A stretch of DNA of 64,000 bases from Halobaculum halobium (GTDB taxonomy: Archaea; Halobacteriota; Halobacteria; Halobacteriales; Haloferacaceae): assembly GCF_030127145.1 (NCBI RefSeq), contig NZ_CP126160.1:103062-167061 (forward strand), read 5' to 3'. This document shows positions 37,064 to 45,717 of the stretch, in pieces; position 1 is the stretch's first letter, and every line of letters starts with the position of its first letter. The notes below the pieces were generated by a model. The model searched no databases, had not been told where the DNA came from, and saw only the letters and a program-made list of their open reading frames with translations. Both the position numbers and the translations under genes were made by a program.

Positions 37064-37174
37064 TTAGAAGGTTTCTCCGCATTCGTCGCAAGTTCGTTTG
37101 TCTTTCTCTTCTCCGTCCCCAAGCTCGGCGCTGTGGGTCAGTGCTCCGTCTTTACAGTCAGGGCACAACGGCAT
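37064..37174 (-). CDS. Micro zinc-ribbon protein 2 (36 residues)
   Basis: MPLCPDCKDGAL begins and TCDECGETF ends a 36-residue protein with two CxxC pairs separated by an acidic/basic linker. It lies ten bases upstream of the third copy and four bases downstream of the first. Confidence 0.7.
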   Translation of the reverse strand: MPLCPDCKDGALTHSAELGDGEEKDKRTCDECGETF

Positions 37175-37178
37175 CGTT

Positions 37179-37271
37179 TTAGAACGTCTCTCCGCACTCG
37201 TCACACACCTGTTCTGCGTTCTGGATCAGGCCTGTCATCGCGTCATCTCGACAATCAGGGCAGAGAGGCAT
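37179..37271 (-). CDS. Micro zinc-ribbon protein 1 (30 residues)
   Basis: MPLCPDCRDDAM begins and VCDECGETF ends a 30-residue protein, the first of three tandem paralogues on the minus strand. The ribbon is the whole protein. Translation in series suggests they are co-expressed with the 2TM protein at 36400. Confidence 0.7.
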   Translation of the reverse strand: MPLCPDCRDDAMTGLIQNAEQVCDECGETF

Positions 37272-37361
37272 TCTTGTACCGGGTAGTACCCATTTACAGT
37301 TAATAAGGATTTGGCGGCATCGGTCCCCCGGAAGGGGTTACAGTCCTGCAGAGAGTCTATT

Positions 37362-37384
37362 GTCCCCTCAATGGGTGAGGGGCT
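37362..37384 (+). promoter_or_regulatory. T-tract/GC-hairpin leader module 4
   Basis: CCCCTC/GAGGGG arms flank the loop AATGGGT, 37 bases before the tfb start. A partial second copy (CCCCCGGAAGGGG) lies 40 bases further upstream. Confidence 0.5.
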
Positions 37385-37421
37385 CGCTGTACTGGCGAGT
37401 TCCCGAAACACGGTAAGAACG

Positions 37422-38348
37422 ATGGCAACCAGAGACATCTACGAGAGCGGATTCGACGAAGACGTCCGAACGGAATCGAGTGCGAACCAGTGTCCCGAGT
37501 GCGACGGTCGGGTCACCACGAACGCGGTCGAAACGGTCTGCGAGGACTGTGGCCTGGTCGTCGACGAACAGCGCATCGATCACGGGCCGGAGTGGCGGGC
37601 GTACGACGACGAGGAGCGCGAGCGAACGGGCGCCCCACTTACTGCGGCCCGCCACGATCGCGGCCTGTCGACGGAGATCGGTCGCGGCACCGACGCGAAG
37701 GGGAACGAGATCTCTGGGCAGAAGCGACGGCGACTCGCGCGGATGCGCCGTGAGCAGACTCGCGGTCGCTGGCGGTCGAAAGCGGAACGGAATCTCGCAC
37801 ACGGACTGGGCGAGGTGCGTCGGTTGGCGAGTGCGCTCGAACTCTCTGATTCGGTCCGCGACCAGGCGTGTCAGCTCTTCCGGAGCGCCCAGAACGAGGA
37901 TCTGCTTCGTGGCAGATCCATCGAGGCCATCGCCGCGGCCAGCGTCTACGGGGCCTGCCGGTGCAACGGCCGCTCGCGGTTGGTGGACGACGTCAGCGAG
38001 ATGGCCCGCGTCGCGGAGTCACGAGTCACGAACGCGTACAAAACGTTGAACGAGGAGCTGGGCCTCCCCGCTGAGCCCGTCTCCCCCAGCATGTTCGTGC
38101 CGCGCCTCGCCTCGGACCTCGAGTGTCCGGACGAAATCCGACAGCGGGCCCGAGCCCTCGCGGAGCAGGCCGAGGGGCGCGGCGTCACGACGGGCGTCCA
38201 TCCGGCCGGGTTCGCAGCGGCCTGCCTCTACAAGGCCGGTCGCGAAGAGGGCCGATGGTTGACGCAATCCGAGGCCGCGGACGTAGCGAACGCCTCGAAG
38301 GCGACTGTTCGGGCACACCGGGATACGTTGGAGGAACGGGTCGCCTGA
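37422..38348 (+). CDS. tfb: Transcription initiation factor TFB (TFIIB homologue)
   Basis: 308 residues from the ATG at 37422. The N-terminal zinc ribbon is CPECDGRVTTNAVETVCEDCG. A B-finger region (GPEWRAYDDEERERTGAP) and the linker SGQKRRRLARMRREQ follow. Two cyclin repeats with AAASVYGACRCNG and GFAAACLYKAGREEG complete the protein. TFB bridges TBP-bound DNA and RNA polymerase. Haloarchaea carry several TFBs and plasmid-borne ones can direct alternative promoters, so this one may favour promoters of its own element (inference). It is divergent from the micro zinc-ribbon operon. Confidence 0.93.
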   Translation: MATRDIYESGFDEDVRTESSANQCPECDGRVTTNAVETVCEDCGLVVDEQRIDHGPEWRAYDDEERERTGAPLTAARHDRGLSTEIGRGTDAKGNEISGQKRRRLARMRREQTRGRWRSKAERNLAHGLGEVRRLASALELSDSVRDQACQLFRSAQNEDLLRGRSIEAIAAASVYGACRCNGRSRLVDDVSEMARVAESRVTNAYKTLNEELGLPAEPVSPSMFVPRLASDLECPDEIRQRARALAEQAEGRGVTTGVHPAGFAAACLYKAGREEGRWLTQSEAADVANASKATVRAHRDTLEERVA

Positions 38349-38442
38349 CGCAGTCCACTGTCTCTCGGTCTGTACTGCACATCGGTCTATCCACGTTACG
38401 ATTTAAACACGAAGACGAGCCATGTTCTCTGTAGACTGCTCT

Positions 38443-39324
38443 ATGAACGGTCGTTACTCCGACTTTGAGGAACTGCGGCCGACTGGCGAGGCGTCCCCCA
38501 TTCCGGACACGAGGCTGGACGACGGCTGTGAGGGTGCCCCCCGGCGGCAACGCGTCGCGACGAACGCTGGTGGCTACCCTGATGCGCCGACGGCCACCGA
38601 CGGCGAGTGCCGGTCCTGTGGGGCCTCAGTCCCAGACGGCCAGACGAAATGCCGGTTCTGTCTCACCAACCATCTCGGAAGTGACGCCACTAGCACGGAC
38701 GAGGCAGCGTCGACGACGTGCCTCGGCATCGTCCACCTGGTCGTCGAGTCGACCACGTTCTACGGCGCCGTGGCGAAGGGCGGCGCGGCGGCGAACCTCC
38801 TCTCCGCTAACGAGGCGGAGCCGGCCGTCGACGACTATACGCTCATCTACGATCTCGACGAGGCGCCGGCGCGCCAGCTGGCCGAGCAATGGCCCTCACT
38901 TCCCGACGCCGTACAGGTGTCGTCAGCGGAGGGAGAGCGGCTTCTCAGTGCCGCCCGTGACCGGGCTGGGTGGCACGGGCAGGAAGCGTCGGAGCGTCAG
39001 GAACAGGCCCCGACGCGGCTATACGACCAGCGTGGGGACGGCATCCTCGCCACGTCGCGTCTCGACGCGGTCCTCGACGACGCCGACGACGCGGTGTGGC
39101 TGGTTCCAGCGATGACGCTGACCGAATCCGCCGGCGAAGCTGGGGCTGATCGCCAGGTGTCGTCGGTACCGACGACGCAGGAACTCGACTGTCAAAGCTG
39201 TGGACAGGCGACCGACCATCGGTTCAAGACCCACGAGTCGGTCCCGGATGAAGCGTGGACGGGGCAACCGATCTGGGAGTGTCGGGTGTGTGGCTCGGCT
39301 CGCTACGGCCCCAGTCTCGAGTAG
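38443..39324 (+). CDS. Haloarchaeal protein with two zinc ribbons
   Basis: About 293 residues from the ATG at 38443. An in-frame ATG at 38422 is only about 15 bases after the TTTAAA box at 38402, so it would lie before the expected transcript start. An N-terminal ribbon (CRSCGASVPDGQTKCRFC) and a C-terminal one (CQSCGQATDHRFKTH...CRVCGSARYG) flank a soluble middle region. No family with known activity is recognised. Confidence 0.65.
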   Translation: MNGRYSDFEELRPTGEASPIPDTRLDDGCEGAPRRQRVATNAGGYPDAPTATDGECRSCGASVPDGQTKCRFCLTNHLGSDATSTDEAASTTCLGIVHLVVESTTFYGAVAKGGAAANLLSANEAEPAVDDYTLIYDLDEAPARQLAEQWPSLPDAVQVSSAEGERLLSAARDRAGWHGQEASERQEQAPTRLYDQRGDGILATSRLDAVLDDADDAVWLVPAMTLTESAGEAGADRQVSSVPTTQELDCQSCGQATDHRFKTHESVPDEAWTGQPIWECRVCGSARYGPSLE

Positions 39325-39343
39325 CCCCAGTGCTCGGCGTCGA

Positions 39344-39386
39344 TTAACCAACATCTCTGCAGGTGGCTCCGGGTTTCGTTGGTTAA
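39344..39386. repeat. TTAACCAACA inverted repeat, copy 3
   Basis: Arms TTAACCAACA (39344-39353) and CGTTGGTTAA (39377-39386, one mismatch), 20 bases after a stop codon. The 285 bases from here to nrdR hold a short CCCC/GGGG hairpin near 39635 but no gene. Confidence 0.7.
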
Positions 39387-39672
39387 CAGTAATAGGAAGT
39401 ACGATTTCCTTGTTCAGACTCGCAGCCGCTAACTGGTGTAAAATCGATAACTACAGATAGAATACTAATCGCTATGTGAGGGGATGGAGAGCAATAGTTG
39501 AGACTGGGTCACTCAATGCATATGATCCCAATTTTCCGCGCCCACTATTCAAGTTTAGTTGTACTACATCAATTCAATTGGGTAAGTTTTATGTGACAGT
39601 CCTCACCACCAGATATTGCGGTCGAAATCGAGAGCCCCCACATCTGGGGTTAAGACCCTGGAGGATTAAGTA

Positions 39673-40170
39673 GTGACAACTATGAACTGCCCGGATTGCG
39701 GGAACGAGCGAACACGCGTCATCGATACAGGGACTAGTGCCGACGGAACCTCCGTCCGACGGCGCCGCGAATGTCAACGCTGTTCGTTCCGCTTTACGAC
39801 CTACGAACGTCCAGAGTGGGAGTCACTCCAGGTGAAAAAACGCGACGGAACCATCGAATCGTTCGACCGACAGAAACTCCGCGCAGGGATCGAGCGAGCC
39901 GTTGAGAAGCGCGATGTGGCCGAGACAACAGTGACTGCTCTCGTCGACGATATCGAGAGCGAACTGCAAGGTCGAGAGGCACGTATCGTCTCTTCGAGTC
40001 TCATCGGCGAACTCGTCTCTGAGAACCTCCGCACGCTCGATAAGGTAGCCTACATTCGATTTGTCTCCGTTTACAAAGCATTCTCTGAGCCGCAGGAATT
40101 CCTGAGAGAACTTGACGCAGTCTTGGATGCAGAACTCGATGACTTCGATGCCTCGAACAGCTCACTATGA
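39673..40170 (+). CDS. nrdR: Transcriptional repressor NrdR
   Basis: 165 residues. The zinc ribbon (CPDCGNERTRVIDT, then RRRECQRCSFRFTTYER) is followed by an ATP-cone (VKKRDGTIESFDRQKLRAGIERA, ending DKVAYIRFVSVYKAF). NrdR senses ATP/dATP and represses ribonucleotide reductase genes. The GTG at 39673 has GGAGG nine bases upstream; the ATG at 39682 matches the usual start of the family, so either may be used. It heads an apparent nrdR-nrdB-nrdA cluster, so it probably regulates these genes. Confidence 0.92.
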   Translation: MTTMNCPDCGNERTRVIDTGTSADGTSVRRRRECQRCSFRFTTYERPEWESLQVKKRDGTIESFDRQKLRAGIERAVEKRDVAETTVTALVDDIESELQGREARIVSSSLIGELVSENLRTLDKVAYIRFVSVYKAFSEPQEFLRELDAVLDAELDDFDASNSSL

Positions 40171-40302
40171 CACAAACATACGCAGATCAAACGAATGTTC
40201 GGTCATCCTTGACCGGGCAAGCATGATCCATGTCCAGACGTACAGAGAACGACGGAAACAGAAACCAACCAACAGAGGACGATTCCTCCGGGGTACGTGC
40301 CA

Positions 40303-41313
40303 ATGACTGAAAACAAAACCACAGGCGGAGATCCGGAGACCGACATCTTCTCCGAACGAACGCAGCTCAAACCGTACGAGTACCCCGACGTCCTCGAGTA
40401 CAAAGACGCGATACGAAACAGCTACTGGGTTCACACGGAGTTCAACTTCTCAGGAGACGTTCAAGACTTCAAGGTCAACACGACTCCCGCCGAGAAGACC
40501 GTCATCAAGCGGACGATGCTGGCCATCGCGCAGATCGAGGTCCAAGTCAAGACCTTCTGGGCAGACATCTACGACGAGATGCCCAAAGCGGAGATCGGGA
40601 ACGTCGGCATGACCTTCGCGGAGAGCGAGGTCAGACATATGGACGCGTACAGCCACCTCCTCGACATCTTGGGGATCACGGAGGACTTCGAGGAGGTGAC
40701 TGCCGTCCCCGCAATCGAGGAGCGGATCGACTACCTCGACGAGTACCTCGAGAAGAGCGAGAGCGACGACAAAGAGGAGTACGTGATGAGTCTCCTGCTG
40801 TTCTCCACGTTCGTCGAGCACGTCTCGCTGTTCTCGCAGTTCCTCATCATGACGAGCTTCGACAAACACGAAAAGAAATTCAAGGGGATCGCGAACGCCG
40901 TCGAAGCGACCAGCAAGGAGGAGCAGATTCACGGACTGTTCGGTGTCGAACTCGTGGAGACGATTCGCGAGGAGAATCCGGACCTCTTCGACGAGGACTT
41001 CGAAGAAGAGGTCCAAGCGGCCTGTCAGCAGGCGTTCGAGGCAGAGATGAAGATACTGGACTGGATTTTCGGTGAGGGCGAACTGGAGTTCCTTCCCCGG
41101 GCGCACGTCGACGCGTTCCTGCGGGACCGGTTCAATCAGAGCCTCGAGAACGTCGGTGTCGAGCCGATATTCGACCCGGACGATGACCTGCTCGAGGAGA
41201 CACGGTGGTTCGACGAGGACATCATGATGACAAAGGATAACGACTTCTTCAGCAAGCGGTCGACCACGTACAACAAACACGCACAGAGCGTCACCGCGGA
41301 GGATATGTTCTAA
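40303..41313 (+). CDS. nrdB: Ribonucleotide reductase class I small subunit
   Basis: 336 residues from the ATG at 40303. The di-iron and radical residues are visible: ESEVRHMDAYSH gives ExxH with the radical Tyr four residues on, FVEHVSLF supplies a further Glu, and KEEQIHG the second ExxH. The C-terminal tail (AEDMF) is the part that docks on the large subunit. The enzyme generates the tyrosyl radical used to reduce ribonucleotides. It is two bases from nrdA; nrdR lies 130 bases upstream. Confidence 0.93.
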   Translation: MTENKTTGGDPETDIFSERTQLKPYEYPDVLEYKDAIRNSYWVHTEFNFSGDVQDFKVNTTPAEKTVIKRTMLAIAQIEVQVKTFWADIYDEMPKAEIGNVGMTFAESEVRHMDAYSHLLDILGITEDFEEVTAVPAIEERIDYLDEYLEKSESDDKEEYVMSLLLFSTFVEHVSLFSQFLIMTSFDKHEKKFKGIANAVEATSKEEQIHGLFGVELVETIREENPDLFDEDFEEEVQAACQQAFEAEMKILDWIFGEGELEFLPRAHVDAFLRDRFNQSLENVGVEPIFDPDDDLLEETRWFDEDIMMTKDNDFFSKRSTTYNKHAQSVTAEDMF

Positions 41314-41315
41314 CG

Positions 41316-43010
41316 ATGGCACAAACAGAACCAGCACTCGACGAGGTCAACCAGCAGCACGAGGAACCGTTCTACTGGCTGAACGAGGACAGCCGGGCGT
41401 TCCTCGACGACGGGTACCTGATCGAGGGCGTCACGGCCGAGGAGCGGGTCAGGGAGATCGCGGAGCGGGCCGAGGAGATCCTAGACGACGACGGCTTCGC
41501 GGACAAGTTCTACGACTACATGAGTCGGGGCTTCTACAGCCTCGCGAGTCCGGTGTGGTCGAACTTCGGTCTGGACCGAGGCCTGCCCATCAGCTGCTTC
41601 GGTAGTTACATGGAGGACAACATGGAGAGCATCCTCTACACGCAGGCCGAAGTGGGCGAGATGACCAAGCTGGGCGGCGGGACCAGCGGGTACTTCGGCG
41701 AAATCCGGCCCCGAGGCAGCCCGATCACGAACAACGGCAAGAGCAACGGGAGCTACAGCTTCACCGAGCTGTTCGACACTATCATCAACGTCGTCAGCCA
41801 GGGCGAGACGCGGCGCGGCCAGTTCGCGGGGTACATCGACGTTGAACACGACGACCTAGACGAGTGGCTCAACATCAAGACCGAGGGCGACCCCGTACAG
41901 GACATCTACTACGGCGTCATCATCGGTGACGATTGGTTCCGGGCGATGGTCGATGGCGACGAGGAGAAGCGAGAGACGTGGGCAGAGATCATAGAGACGC
42001 GGATTAACATCGGTGTCCCGTATATCATCTTCCGGGACAACATGAATGACGGGAAGCCACAGGTCTACAAGGACAGGGGCTACGAGATCAACGGCTCCAA
42101 CCTGTGTACCGAGATCGCGCTGCCAGCCACGCCAAACGAGAGTTTCGTCTGTTGTCTCTCGTCGATGAACGCGCTCCACTACGACGAGTGGAAGGATACC
42201 GACGCAGTAGAGACGCTGACGCGGTTCCTCGACGCCGTCATGGAGGAGTTCATCCAAGAGGCGGAGGGGACGCAGTTCATGGAACGCCCAGTACGGTTTG
42301 CGAAACGGCACAGGGCGATCGGCATCGGCGTCCTCGGCTGGCACAGCTACCTCCAGAGCGAGATGATTCCGTTCGACAGTATGGAGGCCATGGAGAAAAA
42401 CGAGGCAATCTTCCGCACGATCAAGGAGCGAAGTTACGAGGAGAGTCGTCGGCTCGCCGACGAGTTCGGCGAGCCGGAGGTGCTCGAGGGCTACGGTCGC
42501 CGGAACGCGACGACGATGAGCGTGGCCCCGACGAAATCCAGCAGTGTCATCCTGGGGCAGGTCAGTCCGAGCATCGAACCGCTGAAATCGAACTACTTCG
42601 TCCGCGACGGTGCGAAGCTGAAGTCGACGCAGAAGAACCGGTTCCTCGAGGCGATACTGAAAGAGCGAGGCAGAGACGAGCGCGAGGTTTGGGACAGCAT
42701 CGCACAGAACGACGGGAGCGTGCAACACCTCGACTGCCTGACCGACGAGGAGAAGGAGGTGTTCAAAACCTTCGCCGAGATCCCACAGATGGCGATCATC
42801 AACCAGGCAGCGCAGCGGCAGAAACATATCGATCAGGCACAGAGCCTGAACGTCTCGATCGATCCGAGCGAAGTGAGCGTCAAGGAGATCAACCAACTCT
42901 ACATCGAGGCTTGGAAGAAAGGGGTGAAGAGTCTCTACTACCAACACAGCGTGAACGCCGCACAGAAGTTCAGCCGAGACATCCTCGAATGCAAGGCCTG
43001 TGAGAGCTGA
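41316..43010 (+). CDS. nrdA: Ribonucleotide reductase class I large subunit, short form
   Basis: 564 residues. Active-site residues are present: ISCFGSY and FVCCLSS (redox cysteines), NGSNLCTEIALP (thiyl Cys with Asn and Glu), KSLYYQHS (radical-transfer Tyr pair) and a C-terminal CKAC. Bacterial NrdA is about 760 residues; this one lacks the N-terminal ATP-cone, so it cannot have the usual overall-activity switch there. It forms an operon with nrdB. Overall a complete, probably active short enzyme. Confidence 0.93.
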   Translation: MAQTEPALDEVNQQHEEPFYWLNEDSRAFLDDGYLIEGVTAEERVREIAERAEEILDDDGFADKFYDYMSRGFYSLASPVWSNFGLDRGLPISCFGSYMEDNMESILYTQAEVGEMTKLGGGTSGYFGEIRPRGSPITNNGKSNGSYSFTELFDTIINVVSQGETRRGQFAGYIDVEHDDLDEWLNIKTEGDPVQDIYYGVIIGDDWFRAMVDGDEEKRETWAEIIETRINIGVPYIIFRDNMNDGKPQVYKDRGYEINGSNLCTEIALPATPNESFVCCLSSMNALHYDEWKDTDAVETLTRFLDAVMEEFIQEAEGTQFMERPVRFAKRHRAIGIGVLGWHSYLQSEMIPFDSMEAMEKNEAIFRTIKERSYEESRRLADEFGEPEVLEGYGRRNATTMSVAPTKSSSVILGQVSPSIEPLKSNYFVRDGAKLKSTQKNRFLEAILKERGRDEREVWDSIAQNDGSVQHLDCLTDEEKEVFKTFAEIPQMAIINQAAQRQKHIDQAQSLNVSIDPSEVSVKEINQLYIEAWKKGVKSLYYQHSVNAAQKFSRDILECKACES

Positions 43011-43170
43011 TCTCCCATCGGCCGGTATGATAGAGCGGTTAATGTAAACTACGCACACCTATTTACCAGACGTTCCAGACCGGTTTTAGAATGAAGAAAG
43101 AGTGCTTTGACCTACTGCTAAGAGCGTGATCTCCTGCAAGCCCGACGCCAGTCTCGATAGGGAGTCTCTC

Positions 43171-43193
43171 CGCGCCGGCGAGCGGTGAGGCGC
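43171..43193 (+). promoter_or_regulatory. T-tract/GC-hairpin leader module 5
   Basis: CGCGCC/GGCGCT arms flank GGCGAGCGGTGA, five bases before the ATG at 43199. The upstream tract (TCTCTC) is weak. Confidence 0.45.
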
Positions 43194-43198
43194 TTCCG

Positions 43199-43387
43199 AT
43201 GGAGCAAGAGTTCAAACAGGGCTACCGGATGCATCGGATACTCAGCAATCTCGACCGACTCGACGTCGACCGATTGGACGACGCGGATCGAGAGCGAGTC
43301 GAGACCGCGAGAGACCTCCTGGAAGAGGTGAGCCTTCTCACGCGGCCGGGCGACGGAGCCGGGGCGGACGCCCACGCAGATTCCTAA
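43199..43387 (+). CDS. Small helical hypothetical protein
   Basis: 62 residues, mostly two amphipathic helices (YRMHRILSNLDRLDVDRL, RERVETARDLLEEVSLL). No motif. It has its own leader module and begins the cargo-gene stretch after nrdA. Confidence 0.5.
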   Translation: MEQEFKQGYRMHRILSNLDRLDVDRLDDADRERVETARDLLEEVSLLTRPGDGAGADAHADS

Positions 43388-43435
43388 CTGGCGTCGCCGA
43401 CCACGACCAGGGGGGCACCTCTCGCGTCGGTTTAT

Positions 43436-43460
43436 CGCCCCCGACAGGGGTGCGGGGGCG
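43436..43460 (+). promoter_or_regulatory. T-tract/GC-hairpin leader module 6
   Basis: TTTAT precedes CGCCCCC, the loop GACAGGGGTGC, and GGGGGCG. The 7-bp stem is perfect and lies 18 bases before the ATG at 43479. One of the clearest copies. Confidence 0.65.
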
Positions 43461-43478
43461 ACCCCGTGAAGTCCAGAC

Positions 43479-43796
43479 ATGGCGACACTGCAAGCTGCGA
43501 CGACGTCGACTGGCGCGATCGTATCGGATCCGCAGGCAGTCCGCGAGCTCTGTGAGAGCTACTGCTTCGGGACGCTCGACTGGGAGGTGACCGAAGACGG
43601 AGAGCTCACCATCTGGGGGTACGACGACTTCGAGGTGTACGAGGCGCGGGAGAACGGCCTCCCGGACTACGAGGGGGGCATCGTGACCCACGAATTCCTG
43701 CGAGAACTCGCCGACCACCTCGAAGCCGACGAAGAGTTCGATATCCAGACGGCGGGGTTCACCAAGTGCCGCTTCCCAGTCCTGGCGAAGCGGTAA
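43479..43796 (+). CDS. Hypothetical protein, possibly truncated by an in-frame TAA
   Basis: 105 residues to the TAA at 43794. The sequence is a small acidic alpha/beta domain (RELCESYCFGTLDWEV, YDDFEVYEAREN, HEFLRELADHLE, KCRFPVLAKR). After the TAA the same frame reads on as VVRDGEVLHADLSSPDPIDE to a TAG at 43859. This is coding-like and would extend the last beta strand. The stop could be a recent nonsense mutation or a base-call error; readthrough is less likely. Confidence 0.6.
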   Translation: MATLQAATTSTGAIVSDPQAVRELCESYCFGTLDWEVTEDGELTIWGYDDFEVYEARENGLPDYEGGIVTHEFLRELADHLEADEEFDIQTAGFTKCRFPVLAKR

Positions 43797-43997
43797 GTCG
43801 TTCGCGACGGCGAAGTCCTCCACGCGGACCTCAGTTCCCCCGACCCGATCGACGAGTAGCATTAGTTTCCGATACTGTTTCTTTATTTAGAGTGAGAGCT
43901 GAAACAGCTGGTCAGTACAGAGCATAGATGCATCAGAGCCGCCACTACAGGGACGTGAGCAAACGGAGTGAAAACGATCTCCGGCATTTATATTGGA

Positions 43998-44765
43998 TTA
44001 ATTAACATTTGCGGCGTCTTTCCACTGGTTCATAATGTCGTTGCTAAGACGGCCAGAGTCGTACTGGAAGCGTTTCCCCGTTTGGACGCCTTCGGCGACC
44101 TCTTTTACGTCATCGGCATAATCCGGGTCCCAGCCTTTTTCAGCGACTAACCAGGCTCTGATTGCTTCAGGATCGAAGCTGATGCCGTTGCTATGGAGGG
44201 TTTTGAAGATCTCGATACAGGTAGCACGATCTGACGAATGCGTGATCCCAGTCGAGGTGTTGACCAATGCATCGAGCGTGTCGACAGCTTCCTTGGCGAC
44301 CGGATTATCGATTTCTGGTGCATCGCCACTCGCATCTGATTGGAGTGCTGACGCGCCCCAGGTATCGATCCAGAACTGGACGGTGTCCTTCGACCAAGGC
44401 ACGACGAGCACATCGGTCACACCATACATTCCGTCAATCTTGTCCAGCAGGTCTTTGTCTGGGTAGATAGCAAGGACAGGACCGCTTTGCCACCCCGATG
44501 GATCAATCCGTTTCGTCATCAGCTGGATCTCTGCTTCACCGACGCCGACCGGCTTCTTTTTATTCAACGCCTTTGCTGCCTGGTCACCGATCACAGTAGA
44601 TACGACACCGTCCAGCTGCTTTTTCGTGTTTACTGCCAAGACAGCATCTCGTTTCTCTTCATGCTGCTCACCGAGCTGTTGCACCCACGCGAAGGCCAGT
44701 TCGACAGCCTCCTCATTTGGCCCCTCGGAATCGATGAACCAAGATGTCCTGTCGTTTTGACTCAT
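43998..44765 (-). CDS. Hypothetical protein
   Basis: 255 residues, soluble. The N-terminal half has an alpha/beta pattern (AVELAFAWVQQLGEQHEEKRDAVLAVNTKKQLDG, GPVLAIYPDKDLLDKIDGM, DVLVVPWS), and the C-terminal half is helical and acidic (CIEIFKTLHSNGISFDPEAIRAWLVAEKGW). No catalytic motif is recognised. Codons are less GC-rich than the neighbours. It is divergent from the gene at 44872. Confidence 0.65.
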   Translation of the reverse strand: MSQNDRTSWFIDSEGPNEEAVELAFAWVQQLGEQHEEKRDAVLAVNTKKQLDGVVSTVIGDQAAKALNKKKPVGVGEAEIQLMTKRIDPSGWQSGPVLAIYPDKDLLDKIDGMYGVTDVLVVPWSKDTVQFWIDTWGASALQSDASGDAPEIDNPVAKEAVDTLDALVNTSTGITHSSDRATCIEIFKTLHSNGISFDPEAIRAWLVAEKGWDPDYADDVKEVAEGVQTGKRFQYDSGRLSNDIMNQWKDAANVN

Positions 44766-44871
44766 AATTCGGTACTTCTCAGCAACTCTTGAAAAATCAG
44801 GTGGGTATGTCTGATTGAGGCTGATCTCCTACGACTTATAATACTGGTCTGTGAATACTTGCAGTGATAGG

Positions 44872-45711
44872 ATGTCGGTTGGGCAGTACGTGACTGAGCG
44901 GTTCATCGGGAAGCTCATCCTTGCCTGGCTTGCTGCCTTGATTCTCGCAGGGATCGGAACCGTCTATACACCTTTTTCGCTCGTGGAGATTGCTGGTGTG
45001 ATCGGTATGTTAGGCACTCTGGGTATTCTAGCGATCCAAGTCCACAACACGTCGAACAATAGAGTCGAGCCGGAGGACGCTGGCGAGTACGTGGACGGGA
45101 CTGATCGGTCCGATACCAGTGACGATGTGGTGAATGGGGATGGAGATGGGACATCGACGGAGCATGACGTAGGTGCGACAGAGGGGTTATCGGCGACCGA
45201 GCGGCGGGTCCAGAATGAATTGATCCGTGAGTCATATCGTAGGTTTACAGAGCAGCCGTTTACGTTCTGGCCGAGTCCACAAGGTGAACGGCTACGCAGC
45301 TATCTCAACGATGAATTCGAGGACGTTGATGAGGACGTGATCGATAAGGTGTGGCGGTTCTCAAAGGATGATGGGTTCTTCAAGCGGCGGCCAGGGAAGC
45401 GGTCACTGACGATTACACCGACGACGCTGTGGCGAGCAAAAGAGTTGGGTGAGGAACTCTTGTTGGATGACGCGGTTCAGGATGAAATCCTGGACGTGTT
45501 ACTCCAGTCATACCGATCGGATCCTACCTATCCACGGGTTGATCGTGACGAGTTGATTGAGGCAGTGGGCCGGTCGTCAGACGTCGTGGATCATAACCTC
45601 TGGTTGCTCCGAGAGAAAGGATACGTCGAGACACAAGCCTACATCAATTCGAGTGACGGCGGGTACAGTGAGGCGGAGATCACCAAGCTCGGGCGGCAGG
45701 TCAGTCAGTAA
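44872..45711 (+). CDS. Membrane protein with C-terminal winged-helix region
   Basis: About 279 residues from the ATG at 44872; TTATAA lies about 33 bases before it. Two N-terminal transmembrane helices (LILAWLAALILAGIGTVY, LVEIAGVIGMLGTLGILAI) are followed by an acidic linker. Two helical segments then resemble winged helices (FWPSPQGERLRSYLNDEF, DRDELIEAVGRSSDVVDHNLWLLREKGYV). It may be a membrane-tethered DNA-binding protein. It forms a divergent pair with the gene at 43998. Confidence 0.6.
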   Translation: MSVGQYVTERFIGKLILAWLAALILAGIGTVYTPFSLVEIAGVIGMLGTLGILAIQVHNTSNNRVEPEDAGEYVDGTDRSDTSDDVVNGDGDGTSTEHDVGATEGLSATERRVQNELIRESYRRFTEQPFTFWPSPQGERLRSYLNDEFEDVDEDVIDKVWRFSKDDGFFKRRPGKRSLTITPTTLWRAKELGEELLLDDAVQDEILDVLLQSYRSDPTYPRVDRDELIEAVGRSSDVVDHNLWLLREKGYVETQAYINSSDGGYSEAEITKLGRQVSQ

Positions 45712-45717
45712 CCCACT

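Noticed and set aside
40450..43058. Two long minus-strand frames (295 and 400 codons) across nrdB and nrdA
   Set aside because: Both mirror enzymes with all active-site residues in place; the antisense translations show no domain.
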